Part shown: positions 14,751-24,331 of the stretch, piece after piece
Layout: every line of letters begins with the position of its first letter
Numbering within the stretch: the stretch's first letter is position 1
Assembly: GCF_026625645.1 (NCBI RefSeq)
Contig: NZ_CP113056.1
Span: forward strand, 2,021,001 to 2,085,000
Direction of reading: 5' to 3'
DNA: 64,000 nucleotides
Source of the DNA: Ancylobacter sp. SL191
Lineage (GTDB): Bacteria > Pseudomonadota > Alphaproteobacteria > Rhizobiales > Xanthobacteraceae
Translations under genes and position numbers: made by a program
Notes under the pieces: model-generated
What the model saw: only the letters and a program-made list of their open reading frames with translations
What the model was told of the DNA's origin: nothing
Databases searched by the model: none

Positions 14751-15218
14751 TCAGCCCTTGCCGGGCCGCAGGCCGAGACCTTCGGAGAAGCGCAGGAGAT
14801 AGCCGTCCGGATCCTGCACAAGGAACTGGCGCACGCCGGTTTCCATCGTCCCGGCCCGGTACCATTTATCCTCGACGTCCATATAGAGCGGCCAGCCGGC
14901 AGCCTTGAGCGCGCCGAGGATCGGCGCGACGGCGCTTGCCGCGATCTGGATATTGAGGCCCCGACCGAACGGGCGCTCAAGCGGACCGGTGATCCAGTGC
15001 CGGCCCTCGCCGATCTCCTCCAGCATGAGCTGGGCGCCCTCGCGCTGGAGATAGGCGAAGCGGTCCTCCTCGCGCGCATAGGCGATGGCGAAGCCGCAGA
15101 GGCCGCACCAGAAGGCGAGGCTGGCGGCGATGTCCGTCACCAGCAGCTCGGGGACGAGGGGCGCCCATACGAAGTCGGGCGGGAGGGAGGAAGGTGCCTC
15201 GCTCGGCTCGCCCGACAT
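14751..15218 (-). CDS. VOC family protein (glyoxalase / bleomycin-resistance fold)
   Basis: A 155-residue protein with the betaalphabetabetabeta pattern of the vicinal oxygen chelate family: [22 protein letters not shown] opens the first module (written here as [10 protein letters not shown] then [10 protein letters not shown]), and [16 protein letters not shown] closes the second. Members are antibiotic-binding resistance proteins, glyoxalases or dioxygenases. This one resembles the bleomycin-resistance-like branch that binds ligands without metal, but the substrate is unknown. The start at 15218 ([11 protein letters not shown]) lies 11 bp after the gltD stop on the same strand, so it probably rides on the gltBD transcript. 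The longer open frame to 15545 only overlaps gltD. Confidence 0.82.
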   Translation of the reverse strand: MSGEPSEAPSSLPPDFVWAPLVPELLVTDIAASLAFWCGLCGFAIAYAREEDRFAYLQREGAQLMLEEIGEGRHWITGPLERPFGRGLNIQIAASAVAPILGALKAAGWPLYMDVEDKWYRAGTMETGVRQFLVQDPDGYLLRFSEGLGLRPGKG

Positions 15219-15229
15219 AAGCGTCGTCC

Positions 15230-16654
15230 TCAGCGCGGCAGAACCGTCGCGCCCATCAGGAAGGTGTCGATGGAGGCGGCGGCCTGCCGGCCTTCGCGGA
15301 TCGCCCAGACGACCAGCGACTGGCCGCGCCGCATGTCGCCGGCGGCGAACAGCTTCGGCACGCTGGTCGCGTAGTCGAGCTCGGTCGCCGCGACATTGCC
15401 GCGCTTGTCGAGACCGAGGCCGGACTGCTCCAGCATCCCCTCGCGCATCGGGTGCGCGAAGCCGAGCGCGATGAAGACGAGGTCCGCCTTGATGAGGAAC
15501 TCGGTGCCGGGAATGGGCTGGCGCTTGGCATCGACGCGGGCGCACTTCACCGCGGTGACGTGGCCCTTCTTGCCCTCAATGGACAAGGTCGCGGCGGCGA
15601 ATTCGCGGTCGGCGCCCTCGGCCTGGCTGGTGGAGGTGCGGAACTTGGTCGGCCAGTACGGCCACACCGCCAGCTTGTCTTCCTTCAGCGGGGGCACCGC
15701 GCGGATGTCGAGCTGGTGAACGGAAAGCGCGCCCTGGCGGAAGGAGGTGCCGACGCAATCCGACGCCGTGTCACCACCGCCGATGACCACGACATGCTTG
15801 CCGGCGGCGAGGATCGGGGTCTCGCGGCTCACATCCTCGCGGCCGATGCGGCGGTTCTGCTGCACCAGATAGGGCATGGCGTAATGCACGCCTTCCAGCT
15901 CCTGGCCGGGGAGGCCGGGATTGCGCGGGGATTCCGAGCCGCCGCACATCAGCACCGCATCATACTGCGCGAGCAACTCGTCGAGCGGCTTGGTGACGCC
16001 GACATTCACCCCGTAATGGAAGGTGACGCCCTCAGCCTCCATCTGCGCCACGCGGCGGTCGATGTAGTGCTTCTCCATCTTGAAGTCCGGGATGCCGTAC
16101 CGCAGCAGGCCGCCGGCCTTGGGCTCGCGCTCGAACACATGGACATCATGGCCGGTGCGGGCGAGCTGCTGGGCGGCGGCAAGACCGGCCGGGCCGGAGC
16201 CGACGATGGCGACGGTCTTTCCGGTCCGGGTCGAGGGCGGCTCGGGCTTTACCCAGCCGGCCTTCCACGCCTTGTCGGCGATGGCCTGCTCGACCGTCTT
16301 GATGGTGACGGGCACGTCTTCCAGGTTCAGCGTACAGGCTTCCTCGCAGGGCGCGGGGCAGATGCGGCCGGTGAACTCCGGGAAATTGTTGGTCGAGTGG
16401 AGGTTGCGCGCGGCCTCCTCCCAGTTCCCGTTATAGACGAGGTCGTTCCAGTCCGGGATCTGGTTGTGCACCGGGCAGCCATTCGGCCCATGGCAGAACG
16501 GCACGCCGCAATCCATGCAGCGCGAGGCCTGGTTGGCGACTTCCGCATCCGGCAGCGGCAGGGTGAACTCGCGGAAATGGCGAATGCGGTCGGACGCCGG
16601 CTGATACTTCGCCTCGCGCCGATCGATCTCGAGAAAGCCCGTAACCTTACCCAT
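15230..16654 (-). CDS. gltD: Glutamate synthase (NADPH) small subunit
   Basis: GltD supplies electrons from NADPH to the large subunit for making glutamate from glutamine and 2-oxoglutarate. The 474-residue protein starts at 16654 ([20 protein letters not shown]). Its N-terminus carries the Cys-rich iron-sulfur motifs [20 protein letters not shown] and [13 protein letters not shown]. Next come an FAD-binding GxGxxG ([20 protein letters not shown]) and an NADPH-binding [14 protein letters not shown]. An open frame reaching 16750 is not part of the gene. It is 171 bp downstream of gltB, a gap with GC-rich hairpins, and 11 bp upstream of the VOC gene. Confidence 0.96.
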   Translation of the reverse strand: MGKVTGFLEIDRREAKYQPASDRIRHFREFTLPLPDAEVANQASRCMDCGVPFCHGPNGCPVHNQIPDWNDLVYNGNWEEAARNLHSTNNFPEFTGRICPAPCEEACTLNLEDVPVTIKTVEQAIADKAWKAGWVKPEPPSTRTGKTVAIVGSGPAGLAAAQQLARTGHDVHVFEREPKAGGLLRYGIPDFKMEKHYIDRRVAQMEAEGVTFHYGVNVGVTKPLDELLAQYDAVLMCGGSESPRNPGLPGQELEGVHYAMPYLVQQNRRIGREDVSRETPILAAGKHVVVIGGGDTASDCVGTSFRQGALSVHQLDIRAVPPLKEDKLAVWPYWPTKFRTSTSQAEGADREFAAATLSIEGKKGHVTAVKCARVDAKRQPIPGTEFLIKADLVFIALGFAHPMREGMLEQSGLGLDKRGNVAATELDYATSVPKLFAAGDMRRGQSLVVWAIREGRQAAASIDTFLMGATVLPR

Positions 16655-16825
16655 TGCGCCCTCTTTCGCGGAGCACCGCCACCTTGGAGGCTTTCCAGCC
16701 CCCGGTGCAGATACATCAATCATGCCAGTTGGAAAATGACGGCGCGGCACACGGCCGCGCCACGACGACGGTCGTGGCCCGTTATCGGGGCCTTCCCTGC
16801 CGCTCCCGCGGGAGGGGGCAGGCGG

Positions 16826-19800
16826 CTATTCGGCCGCCTGCAGGCCGCGCGCTTTCTCCATCTCGCGCAGCGCCCGCTGGTACTCGACCGGCATGACCTT
16901 GACGAACTTGGAGCGGTATTCGGTCCAGTTGTCGAGAATGGTCTGCGCCCGCTGCGAGCCCGTGTAGTGCAGGTGCTTGGCGATGAGCTGGTGGAGGCGC
17001 TCTTCGTCGTGATGGCCCATATCCGCCATGATGTCGATGCGGCCCTTGAATTCCAGGTCGCCACCATGGTGGTGCAGGCGTTCCAGCAGGTCTTCCTCTT
17101 CCTCGACCGGCTCGAGATCGACCATGGAGAGGTTGCAGCGGTTCTTGAAGCTGCCGTCCTCGTCCAGCACATAGGCCACGCCGCCGGACATGCCGGCCGC
17201 GAAATTGCGCCCGGTCTGGCCGATGACGACGACCACGCCGCCGGTCATGTACTCGCACCCATGGTCGCCCGTGCCCTCGACCACCGCGATGGCGCCCGAA
17301 TTGCGCACGGCGAAGCGTTCGCCGGCGACGCCGTGGAAGTAGACCTCGCCGGAGGTCGCGCCGTAGAGCACGGTGTTGCCGACGATGATCGAGTTCTCCG
17401 GCACGATGCCGGTATTGTCCGCCGGACGCACCACGATGCGCCCGCCCGACAGGCCCTTGCCGACATAATCGTTGGCTTCGCCGACCAGCGTCATCGAAAC
17501 GCCGGTGGCGAGGAAGGCGCCGAAGGCCTGGCCGGCGGTGCCGGTCAGATGGATGTCGATCGTGTCGTCCGGCAGGCCGGTGTCGCCATAGCGCTTGGCC
17601 ACCTCGCCCGAGAGCATCGCGCCGACGGAGCGGTTGATGCTCTTGATCTGGCTGTGGATCACCACCTTCTCCCCGCTCTCCAGCGCCGGCATCGCCTGGT
17701 GGATGAGGGTGCGGTCCAGCACGTGCTGGATCGGGTGGTTCTGCCGCTCGGTGTGGCGGATCGCCACCTCGGGGCCGACATTCGGCTTGGCGAAGACGCG
17801 GCTGAAGTCGAGACCCTTGGCCTTCCAGTGCTCGATCGCCTCGCGCTGGTCGAGCCAGTCGGAGCGGCCGATCAGCTCATTGAAGCTGGCGATGCCCATC
17901 GAGGCCATGATCTCCCGCACTTCCTCGGCAACGAAGAAGAAGTAGTTGATCACGTGCTCCGGCGTGCCCTTGAAGCGCTTGCGCAGGACCGGATCCTGCG
18001 TCGCCACGCCCACCGGGCAGGTGTTCAGGTGGCACTTGCGCATCATGATGCAGCCGGCCGCGATGAGCGGGGCGGTGGAGAAGGCGAAGTCATCCGCGCC
18101 GAGCAGCGCGCCGATCACCACGTCGCGCCCGGTGCGCAGGCCGCCGTCGACCTGCAGGGCGATGCGCCCGCGCAGATTGTTCAGCACCAGCGTCTGATGC
18201 GCCTCGGCGAGGCCCATTTCCCACGGGCTGCCGGCATGCTTGATGGCGGTGAGCGGCGAAGCGCCCGTGCCACCCTCGAAGCCGGAGATGGTGATGTGGT
18301 CGGCACGCGCCTTGGCGACGCCGGCCGCGACCGTGCCCACACCGACCTCGGAGACCAGCTTCACCGAGATGTCGGCTTCCGGGTTGACGTTCTTCAGGTC
18401 GTAGATGAGCTGCGCCAGATCCTCGATCGAGTAGATGTCGTGGTGCGGCGGCGGCGAGATGAGGCCGACGCCGGGGGTCGAGTGGCGCACCTTGGCGATC
18501 ACCGCATCGACCTTGTGGCCGGGCAGCTGGCCGCCTTCGCCGGGCTTGGCACCCTGCGCCATCTTGATCTGGATCATGTCGGCATTGACGAGATAGTCCG
18601 CCGTCACGCCGAAGCGGCCGGAGGCCACCTGCTTGATCGCCGAGCGCATGGAGTCGCCATTGGCCAGCGGCTTGAAGCGCGTCGCTTCCTCGCCGCCCTC
18701 GCCGGTGTTCGACTTGCCGCCGATCCGGTTCATGGCGATGGCGAGCGTGGTGTGTGCCTCGCGCGAGATCGAGCCGAAGGACATGGCGCCGGTGACGAAG
18801 CGCTTGACGATGTCGACCGCCGGCTCGACTTCCTCGAGCGGGATTGGCGCGCGGCCGAGCTCGCCCGCCTCGCGGATGCGGAACAGCGAGCGCACGTTCA
18901 GCGTCTTGGCGCCGGCCTCGTTCACCAACTGGGCGAAGTGGCGGTACTTGTCCTGCGCATTGCCGCGCACGGCGTGCTGCAGCACCGCGACCGTCTCCGG
19001 GTCCCAGGCATGCTCTTCGCCGCGCAGGCGGAAGGCGTAGTCGCCGCCGACATCGAGCGTGGTGCGGTACACCGGCGCGTCGCCAAAGGCGTCGCGGTGG
19101 CGCATCGCGGTCTCCTCGGCGATCTCGGCGAGGCCGATGCCGCCGATCGAGGAGGCGGTGCCGGAGAAATACTTGGCGATCACCTCGGTGGAGAGACCGA
19201 CCGCATCGAAGATCTGCGCGCCGCAATAGGACTGGTAGGTCGAGATGCCCATCTTGGACATGACCTTGAGCAGTCCCTTGTCGATCGACTTGATGTAGCG
19301 CTTGACGATCTCGTACTCGTCCACCTCCTCGGGGATGTCGACGCGCATGTCGATCATCGTCTCGAAGGCGAGATAGGGGTTGATCGCCTCGGCGCCGTAG
19401 CCGGCCAGACAGGCGAAGTGATGCACTTCGCGCGCCTCACCCGTCTCCACGACGAGGCCTACCGAGGTGCGCAGCCCCTTGCGGATCAGGTGGTGATGCA
19501 CGCTCGCGGTCGCCAGCAGCGCGGGAATCGGGATCCGGTCCGGCCCGACCAGACGGTCGGACAGGATGATGATGTTATAGCCGCCATGCACCGCCGCCTC
19601 GGCGCGCTCGCACAGACGCTCGACCGCGTCCTCCATGCCCGCCGCGCCCTTGTCGGACGGGTAGGTGATGTCGAGCGTGCGGGTGTCGAACCGCTCCTCC
19701 ATGAAGCCGATGGAGCGGATCTTCTCCAGATCCCCATTGGTCAGGATGGGCTGGCGCACTTCGAGCCGCTTGCGGCGCGAATTGCCTTCAAGGTCGAAGA

Positions 19801-21556
19801 TGTTCGGCCGCGGCCCGATGAAGGAGACGAGGCTCATCACCAGCTCCTCGCGGATCGGGTCGATCGGCGGGTTGGTGACCTGCGCGAAGTTCTGCTTGAA
19901 ATAGGTGAAGAGCGACTTGGAGCGCTTGGACAGCGGCGAGATGGGCGTGTCGGTGCCCATGGAGCCGACCGCCTCCTGCCCGGTGGTCGCCATCGGCGCC
20001 ATCAGCAGCTTGAGATCTTCCTGCGTGTAGCCGAAGGCCTGCTGGCGATCGAGCAGCGACACGTCGGTGCGCACCTCGCGCGCTTCCACGGAGCGCAGCT
20101 CCTCCAGCACGAGCTGGGTGCGCTTCAGCCACTCCTTGTAGGGATGCGCCTTGGCGAGGGTGGTCTTCACCTCCTCGTCCGGCACGAGGCGGCCTTCCTC
20201 CAGGTCGACGAGCAGCATCCGCCCCGGCTGCAGGCGCCACTTGGTGACAATCTGGTCCTCGGGGAAGGTGAGCACGCCCATTTCCGACGCCAGCACGATC
20301 TTGTCGTCGCGGGTGACGAGATAGCGCGCCGGGCGCAGGCCGTTGCGGTCGAGCGTGGCGACGATCTGGCGCCCGTCGGTGGCGACGATTGCGGCCGGCC
20401 CGTCCCACGGCTCCATCATGGCCGCGTGGTACTCGTAGAAGGCGCGGCGTTCCTCATTCATCAGCGGGTTGCCGGCCCACGCCTCGGGCACCAGCATCAT
20501 CGCCGCATGCGGCAGCTCGTAGCCGCCCTGAATGAGGAATTCGAGCGCGTTGTCGAAACAGGCGGTGTCCGACTGGCCCTCATAGGAGATCGGCCACAGC
20601 TTGGAGATGTCGTTGCCGAACAGCTCGCTGTCGACGGAAGCCTGACGGGCCGCCATCCAGTTCACGTTGCCGCGCAGCGTGTTGATCTCGCCGTTATGAG
20701 CGACCATCCGGTAGGGATGGGCCAACGACCAGGCCGGGAAGGTGTTGGTCGAGAAGCGCTGATGCACGAGGGCGACGGCGCTCTCGAACATCGGGTCGTG
20801 CAGGTCGGCATAATAGGCGCCGAGCTGGTCGGCGTTGAACATGCCCTTGTAGACAATGGTGCGGCAGGACAGCGACACGACGTAATAGCCGGACGTGCGC
20901 GGGTCCTTGGCGTCATAGACCGCGTTGGAGACGACCTTGCGCAGGATGAACAGCCGGCGCTCGAACTCGTCCTCGCTCTGGGTCTGATCGCCCCGGCCAA
21001 TGAAGACCTGGATGTGCTTGGGCTCGGTCGGCAGAACGGTGTGGCCGAGCGAGCTGTTGTCGGTCGGCACATCGCGCCAGCCGAGCAGCACCTGGCCTTC
21101 TTCGGCGACCACGCGCTCGAAGGTCTCGCGGACGATCTGCTGGCCTTCCACATCCTGCGGCAGGAAGACATGGCCGACGGCGTACAGGCCGGGCTCCGGC
21201 AGGCCGAAGCCGAGCTTCGCCGCTTCCTTGGCGAAGAAGCGATGCGGGATCTGCACCAGCATGCCCGCGCCGTCGCCGGCGCGCGGGTCCGCGCCCACCG
21301 CGCCGCGATGTTCAAGGTTCAGGAGGATGCGCAGGCCGTCCTGCACGATCTCGTGCGACTTGCGGCCCTTGATGTCGGCGATGAAGCCGACGCCACAGGA
21401 ATCCTTCTCGTTGCGCGGGTCATAGAGACCCTGCGCGACCGGAAGGCCCGGGTCGATGTGGGAAATGGCTTTCGCAGCGGCGCGATCCGTCGCGGCCGGA
21501 CGAACCGATGCCTCGCTGACCATGCGCGCGGCGACGCCGCCAAGTTCCTCACTCAT
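16826..21556 (-). CDS. gltB: Glutamate synthase large subunit
   Basis: GltB hydrolyses glutamine, channels the ammonia internally and reduces the iminoglutarate to glutamate; it is the core of the GS-GOGAT nitrogen assimilation route. The 1576-residue length is normal. The class II amidotransferase domain has its nucleophile in [13 protein letters not shown] (about residue 54, preceded by a propeptide that is removed). It is followed by the central domain, the FMN-binding synthase domain ([25 protein letters not shown] and the 3Fe-4S cysteines around [15 protein letters not shown]), and the C-terminal GXGXG beta-helix. A strong promoter is seen about 155 bp upstream. Confidence 0.97.
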   Translation of the reverse strand: MSEELGGVAARMVSEASVRPAATDRAAAKAISHIDPGLPVAQGLYDPRNEKDSCGVGFIADIKGRKSHEIVQDGLRILLNLEHRGAVGADPRAGDGAGMLVQIPHRFFAKEAAKLGFGLPEPGLYAVGHVFLPQDVEGQQIVRETFERVVAEEGQVLLGWRDVPTDNSSLGHTVLPTEPKHIQVFIGRGDQTQSEDEFERRLFILRKVVSNAVYDAKDPRTSGYYVVSLSCRTIVYKGMFNADQLGAYYADLHDPMFESAVALVHQRFSTNTFPAWSLAHPYRMVAHNGEINTLRGNVNWMAARQASVDSELFGNDISKLWPISYEGQSDTACFDNALEFLIQGGYELPHAAMMLVPEAWAGNPLMNEERRAFYEYHAAMMEPWDGPAAIVATDGRQIVATLDRNGLRPARYLVTRDDKIVLASEMGVLTFPEDQIVTKWRLQPGRMLLVDLEEGRLVPDEEVKTTLAKAHPYKEWLKRTQLVLEELRSVEAREVRTDVSLLDRQQAFGYTQEDLKLLMAPMATTGQEAVGSMGTDTPISPLSKRSKSLFTYFKQNFAQVTNPPIDPIREELVMSLVSFIGPRPNIFDLEGNSRRKRLEVRQPILTNGDLEKIRSIGFMEERFDTRTLDITYPSDKGAAGMEDAVERLCERAEAAVHGGYNIIILSDRLVGPDRIPIPALLATASVHHHLIRKGLRTSVGLVVETGEAREVHHFACLAGYGAEAINPYLAFETMIDMRVDIPEEVDEYEIVKRYIKSIDKGLLKVMSKMGISTYQSYCGAQIFDAVGLSTEVIAKYFSGTASSIGGIGLAEIAEETAMRHRDAFGDAPVYRTTLDVGGDYAFRLRGEEHAWDPETVAVLQHAVRGNAQDKYRHFAQLVNEAGAKTLNVRSLFRIREAGELGRAPIPLEEVEPAVDIVKRFVTGAMSFGSISREAHTTLAIAMNRIGGKSNTGEGGEEATRFKPLANGDSMRSAIKQVASGRFGVTADYLVNADMIQIKMAQGAKPGEGGQLPGHKVDAVIAKVRHSTPGVGLISPPPHHDIYSIEDLAQLIYDLKNVNPEADISVKLVSEVGVGTVAAGVAKARADHITISGFEGGTGASPLTAIKHAGSPWEMGLAEAHQTLVLNNLRGRIALQVDGGLRTGRDVVIGALLGADDFAFSTAPLIAAGCIMMRKCHLNTCPVGVATQDPVLRKRFKGTPEHVINYFFFVAEEVREIMASMGIASFNELIGRSDWLDQREAIEHWKAKGLDFSRVFAKPNVGPEVAIRHTERQNHPIQHVLDRTLIHQAMPALESGEKVVIHSQIKSINRSVGAMLSGEVAKRYGDTGLPDDTIDIHLTGTAGQAFGAFLATGVSMTLVGEANDYVGKGLSGGRIVVRPADNTGIVPENSIIVGNTVLYGATSGEVYFHGVAGERFAVRNSGAIAVVEGTGDHGCEYMTGGVVVVIGQTGRNFAAGMSGGVAYVLDEDGSFKNRCNLSMVDLEPVEEEEDLLERLHHHGGDLEFKGRIDIMADMGHHDEERLHQLIAKHLHYTGSQRAQTILDNWTEYRSKFVKVMPVEYQRALREMEKARGLQAAE

Positions 21557-22064
21557 CCCCGTATCTCCCTTCGGGTCGTGCTTCGGCGTGCCGGATACTT
21601 TCCGTTCCCGCGGGGCGCTCCCCCCGCGAAGATGCTCGCCGTTCTCAAATGACGCGCGTTTCGGCCCGCCCCGCGTCGCATCCTGCGCAGCCGAGCGGCG
21701 ACCTCATCCCATTATAGGACAGCATGGCTTCCCTATCAATCGCGAAGATGCCAGAATTGCCGCCCGCGCACAAGCGCTGTGACATAGCCGATCCCGGCGA
21801 TTTTTGCGACTTGTTGCGGAGCAGCCCCCGTCCGACGAAAGGAACGGTAAGGCGACGTGATTCCCGGCGCAATGCTCTTGCCCGTGATCGGGTGCCACTG
21901 ATCCGCCGGTTTCGGCTGGGCGTGGCGCCTGCGAGCCTCGCGCAAGCCTCGCCATGGCAGGCTGGTGGGGCGTGCGCTGACCGGCGGCATGGGTGGCTTG
22001 GTCCTGCCCTTGCCGTATTCGCGCGCTGTTATGCCGCTTCGGAACGATCCCTTCGGAGGCTTCC
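21557..22064. other. 508-bp divergent region between gltB and the PepSY-like gene
   Basis: It holds the gltB promoter on the minus strand (21711-21739), with a predicted 5' leader of roughly 148 bases. Between 21740 and 22050 I see only short arginine-rich open frames with no family resemblance. No terminator or riboswitch was recognised in the leader. Confidence 0.5.
21711..21739 (-). promoter_or_regulatory. Near-consensus sigma-70 promoter for gltBD
   Basis: Read on the minus strand, TTGATA (complement of 21734-21739) and a perfect TATAAT (complement of 21711-21716) are separated by exactly 17 bp. Transcription would begin near 21704 and run into gltB at 21556. A match this close to the consensus is uncommon in GC-rich alphaproteobacteria and suggests strong basal expression. 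Confidence 0.75.
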
Positions 22065-23003
22065 ATGCCCGCCCTTCCGGCCCGTGTCGCCCGGCACCGC
22101 TCGCGGCACCTGCTCGCGGCCGCCGCTCTCCTCGTCACCGCCGCCCCGGCGGCGGCGCAGTCCTATGATCGGCCTTACGGCCGGCCTTATGTGCAGCCCT
22201 ATATCGATCTGGACCTCAACGCCTACAACCAGCCCGGCCCCGCCGACTACAACGCGCCGCCCGTCGCCCTGCCACCGCAGGATGTGGAGCCGATGCTGCG
22301 CTCCATGGGCATGAGCAATGTCGGGCGCGTGCGGGCGGGCAGCAACATCTACGCGGTCGATGCCACCGATCCGCGCGGCATGCGCCAGCGCGTGCGCATC
22401 GACGCCATGAGCGGACGCATCATCTCCATGATTCCGATCGGGCCGGATACCAGCGCCAGGGGCTATGGCGCGCCGCCGCCCGGCAATGGCGGCTGGAACC
22501 CGCCGCCGGCCGCGCTGAATGTGCCGAGCGGCATGGGCGGCGTGGTCGGGCGTCAGGTCGCGCCGCAAGTCGCGCAACCCCTCGCGCTTCCGGCCCAGCC
22601 GCCGCTGCCGCCCACGCGCCAGCCGGAATTCGCCGCCGTCCCGCCGGCCGGGCAGGGGCCCATGGCGCCGTCCGCCGTGCCGCAGGGGCCGGATACGGAC
22701 GATTCGGTGGACGAGGTCGATACCGGCCCCGGCGCCTATAATCCGCCGTCCTCTCCGCCCGCCGCGACCATGTCGGCCAATCCGCCGGCCGCCGCAGCTC
22801 CGGCGCCCGCTCAGGCTCCCGCCGTCGCCAATGGTCCGATCCGGGTCATTCCCGGCGTCGCCGTGCCGCCCGGCACCGCGCCATCCGGCGCGGCGGCAGG
22901 GGTGGGCACGGGCGTCGGCACGGGCGCGCCTGATGGCTCCGCCGGCACCGCCTCGGTCATCGCCCGCGATGGCGGGGGAACGACGCCGGCTCAGGCGCCC
23001 TGA
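22065..23003 (+). CDS. Secreted proline-rich protein with a PepSY-like domain
   Basis: A 312-residue precursor starting at the ATG at 22065, 5 bases after GGAGG. The signal peptide (HLLAAAALLVTAAPAAAQ) predicts export. Residues about 65-125 form one PepSY-like module: VEPMLRSMGMSNVGRVRAG, then PRGMRQRVRIDAMSGRIISM. The rest is Pro/Ala-rich and disordered, ending in a Gly/Thr-rich stretch. The same module occurs in the small protein at 23826-24185. PepSY-type domains are often periplasmic and thought to restrain or protect partner proteins; no function can be assigned here. Confidence 0.72.
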   Translation: MPALPARVARHRSRHLLAAAALLVTAAPAAAQSYDRPYGRPYVQPYIDLDLNAYNQPGPADYNAPPVALPPQDVEPMLRSMGMSNVGRVRAGSNIYAVDATDPRGMRQRVRIDAMSGRIISMIPIGPDTSARGYGAPPPGNGGWNPPPAALNVPSGMGGVVGRQVAPQVAQPLALPAQPPLPPTRQPEFAAVPPAGQGPMAPSAVPQGPDTDDSVDEVDTGPGAYNPPSSPPAATMSANPPAAAAPAPAQAPAVANGPIRVIPGVAVPPGTAPSGAAAGVGTGVGTGAPDGSAGTASVIARDGGGTTPAQAP

Positions 23004-23010
23004 TCCCTCT

Positions 23011-23042
23011 CAAAAACAAAGCGCCCCGGTCTCCCGGGGCGC
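23011..23042 (-). terminator. Second hairpin terminator downstream of hsp20
   Basis: A 9-bp perfect stem (GCGCCCCGG / CCGGGGCGC, 23021-23042) is followed on the minus strand by TTTGTTTTTG. It lies behind another terminator and also just after the plus-strand PepSY gene, so it may serve both directions, but the U-tract favours the minus strand. Confidence 0.75.
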
Positions 23043-23053
23043 CGACTTATCGG

Positions 23054-23079
23054 AAAAGAGCGCGGTCGAGCCGCGCTCT
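23054..23079 (-). terminator. Rho-independent terminator of hsp20
   Basis: On the minus strand AGAGCGCGG and CCGCGCTCT form a 9-bp stem with a 5-base loop, followed by TTTTCC, starting 14 bases after the hsp20 stop codon. Confidence 0.8.
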
Positions 23080-23093
23080 TCGAAGCGGGAGCT

Positions 23094-23594
23094 TCACGCC
23101 GCCTTGGCGTCGGCGGGGTCGCTCACCTTCGCCTCAAGCACGCGCGGGGTCGCGCTTCCGGCGGCGATCGGGATGCGGCGCGGCTTCATCGCCTCGGGGA
23201 TTTCCCGCACGAGGTCGACATGGAGCAGGCCATTGGCGAGGCTCGCGCCCCGCACCTCGACGTGATCGGCGAGCTGGAAGCGGCGCTCGAAGGCGCGCGC
23301 GGCGATGCCCTGATAGAGCACCTCGCCCGAGGTCGCCACACCCTTGCCCGCGCTCTCGACCTTGCGGTCGCCGCGGATGGCAAGGGTATTTTCCTTCACC
23401 TCGATGTCGAGATCCTGCTCGGTGAAGCCGGCGACCGCCACGGTGATGCGGTAGGCGTTTTCGCCGGTGCGCTCGATATTATAGGGCGGGTAGGTCGTCG
23501 TGCTGTCCACCGTGCCCATCTGGTCGAGCAGGGAGAACAGGCGATCAAAGCCCACGGTCGAGCGCTGCAGGGGGGTGAAATCAAACGTACGCAT
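23094..23594 (-). CDS. Small heat shock protein, Hsp20 / IbpA type
   Basis: A 166-residue alpha-crystallin-domain chaperone that holds unfolding proteins for later refolding by DnaK-ClpB. It starts MRTFDFTPLQRSTVGFDRL (the usual rhizobial class A opening). The alpha-crystallin domain runs from about residue 35 to 130 (YPPYNIERTGENAYRITVAV, then LDIEVKENTLAIRG and FERRFQLADHV), ending with the ANGLLHVDLVREIPE motif. I chose ATG 23594 because the GAGGA site is 7 bases away; ATG 23600 is only 1 base from it. Upstream lie a sigma-32-like promoter and hairpins that may form an RNA thermometer. Confidence 0.93.
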   Translation of the reverse strand: MRTFDFTPLQRSTVGFDRLFSLLDQMGTVDSTTTYPPYNIERTGENAYRITVAVAGFTEQDLDIEVKENTLAIRGDRKVESAGKGVATSGEVLYQGIAARAFERRFQLADHVEVRGASLANGLLHVDLVREIPEAMKPRRIPIAAGSATPRVLEAKVSDPADAKAA

Positions 23595-23599
23595 AGGCA

Positions 23600-23683
23600 T
23601 ATCCTCACATTCAAGCGACATGCGATTGATAGGTCCGCTCTCCTGAGCCGGACCCGGTTTGCGTACCGCCATCGGGCCGGTAC
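23600..23683 (-). promoter_or_regulatory. Candidate ROSE-like RNA thermometer in the hsp20 leader
   Basis: The leader between the predicted transcription start and the hsp20 start can fold into three hairpins in series. They are GUACCG/CGGUAC (23663-23683), GGUCCG/CGGACC with an extra CUC/GAG (23632-23654), and a weak last hairpin. In the last one, CGCAU pairs with AUGUG (23620-23624 with 23606-23610) and UAUC with GAUA (23628-23631 with 23600-23603). It holds the ribosome-binding GAGGA (23602-23606) in an imperfect stem. Stable 5' hairpins followed by a weak one over the Shine-Dalgarno is the layout of ROSE elements of rhizobial small heat-shock genes. The sequence itself does not match the ROSE consensus closely. 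Confidence 0.5.
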
Positions 23684-23690
23684 ATCTTCG

Positions 23691-23718
23691 AGATAGGAAG
23701 GCCTTTGGCCGGCGCAAG
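23691..23718 (-). promoter_or_regulatory. Sigma-32 (RpoH) type promoter of hsp20
   Basis: On the minus strand CTTGCG (complement of 23713-23718) and CTATCT, within CCTATCT (complement of 23691-23697), are spaced by about 16 bp. This agrees with the alphaproteobacterial heat-shock promoter pattern CTTGxx-N16-CxTATxT. The predicted start near 23684 falls exactly at the base of the first leader hairpin. Confidence 0.62.
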
Positions 23719-23825
23719 AGGGGGCGCGCGGGTCGGCGGCCGAAGATGAACGGTGGATGAACGGGGTGCTCCGCCCCGGTTCACGGCGGCTGGTCTAGGG
23801 GAGCGAAGGCCCCGGTCGAGAGAGG

Positions 23826-24185
23826 ATGCGCGTGCGCAGGCGATTATCCGCGCGGATGGTGCTTGTGGTCCTGCTCGCCGCCGCGAGCGGGGGAAGCGCG
23901 CTCGCCCAGGGCTACCCGCCGCCCGGCCCCTATGGCCCGCCGCCCGGCCCGTTCGATCCCTACAACGCCCCGCCGGCGCGCGGGGGCGAGGTGGATGACG
24001 AGGCGGCAACGCGGATGCTGGCGGCGCGCGGCTTCACCAACATCTCCGTCATTCGCCGGCGCGGGCCGACGCTGCTCATGGAGGCGAACGGACCGCGCGG
24101 CGAGCGGGTGCAGCTCATCGTCGATGCCATGTCGGGGGCGATCAACGGCATGAAGGTCATCGGCTTCGGGGACAAGCGTTATTGA
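23826..24185 (+). CDS. Small secreted protein with a PepSY-like domain
   Basis: A 119-residue precursor. A signal peptide (RMVLVVLLAAASGGSALAQ) leads into a Pro/Gly/Tyr-rich linker (YPPPGPYGPPPGPFDPYN). A single PepSY-like module follows (about 60-117: AATRMLAARGFTNISVIRR, then PRGERVQLIVDAMSGAINGM). It is clearly related to the module in the protein at 22065-23003, with the shared core PRGxRxxxxxDAMSG. The AGAGG site abuts the ATG at 23826 with no spacing but is 6 bases from an in-frame GTG at 23832, which may be the true start. Function unknown; probably periplasmic. Confidence 0.72.
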   Translation: MRVRRRLSARMVLVVLLAAASGGSALAQGYPPPGPYGPPPGPFDPYNAPPARGGEVDDEAATRMLAARGFTNISVIRRRGPTLLMEANGPRGERVQLIVDAMSGAINGMKVIGFGDKRY

Positions 24186-24331
24186 ACTGGTGATCTGCGT
24201 GACTTTAGTGCCCGGTCCTGCGGTCGGTTTGTTCCGTCACATGGCTTCGTTATAAGCGCTCCCCAACGCGCGCGACGTGTGCGTCCGCCTGCTCTCGCCT
24301 TCCGGTCTCCCTCGTGCAAGATGCCCGCCTG

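Noticed and set aside
15452..21652. 2066-codon open frame on the plus strand opposite gltB and gltD
   Set aside because: It lies entirely antisense to two certain genes, has His/Ala/Asp/Gly-biased composition, and matches no family. Long antisense frames are expected where GC-rich codons avoid stops on the other strand.
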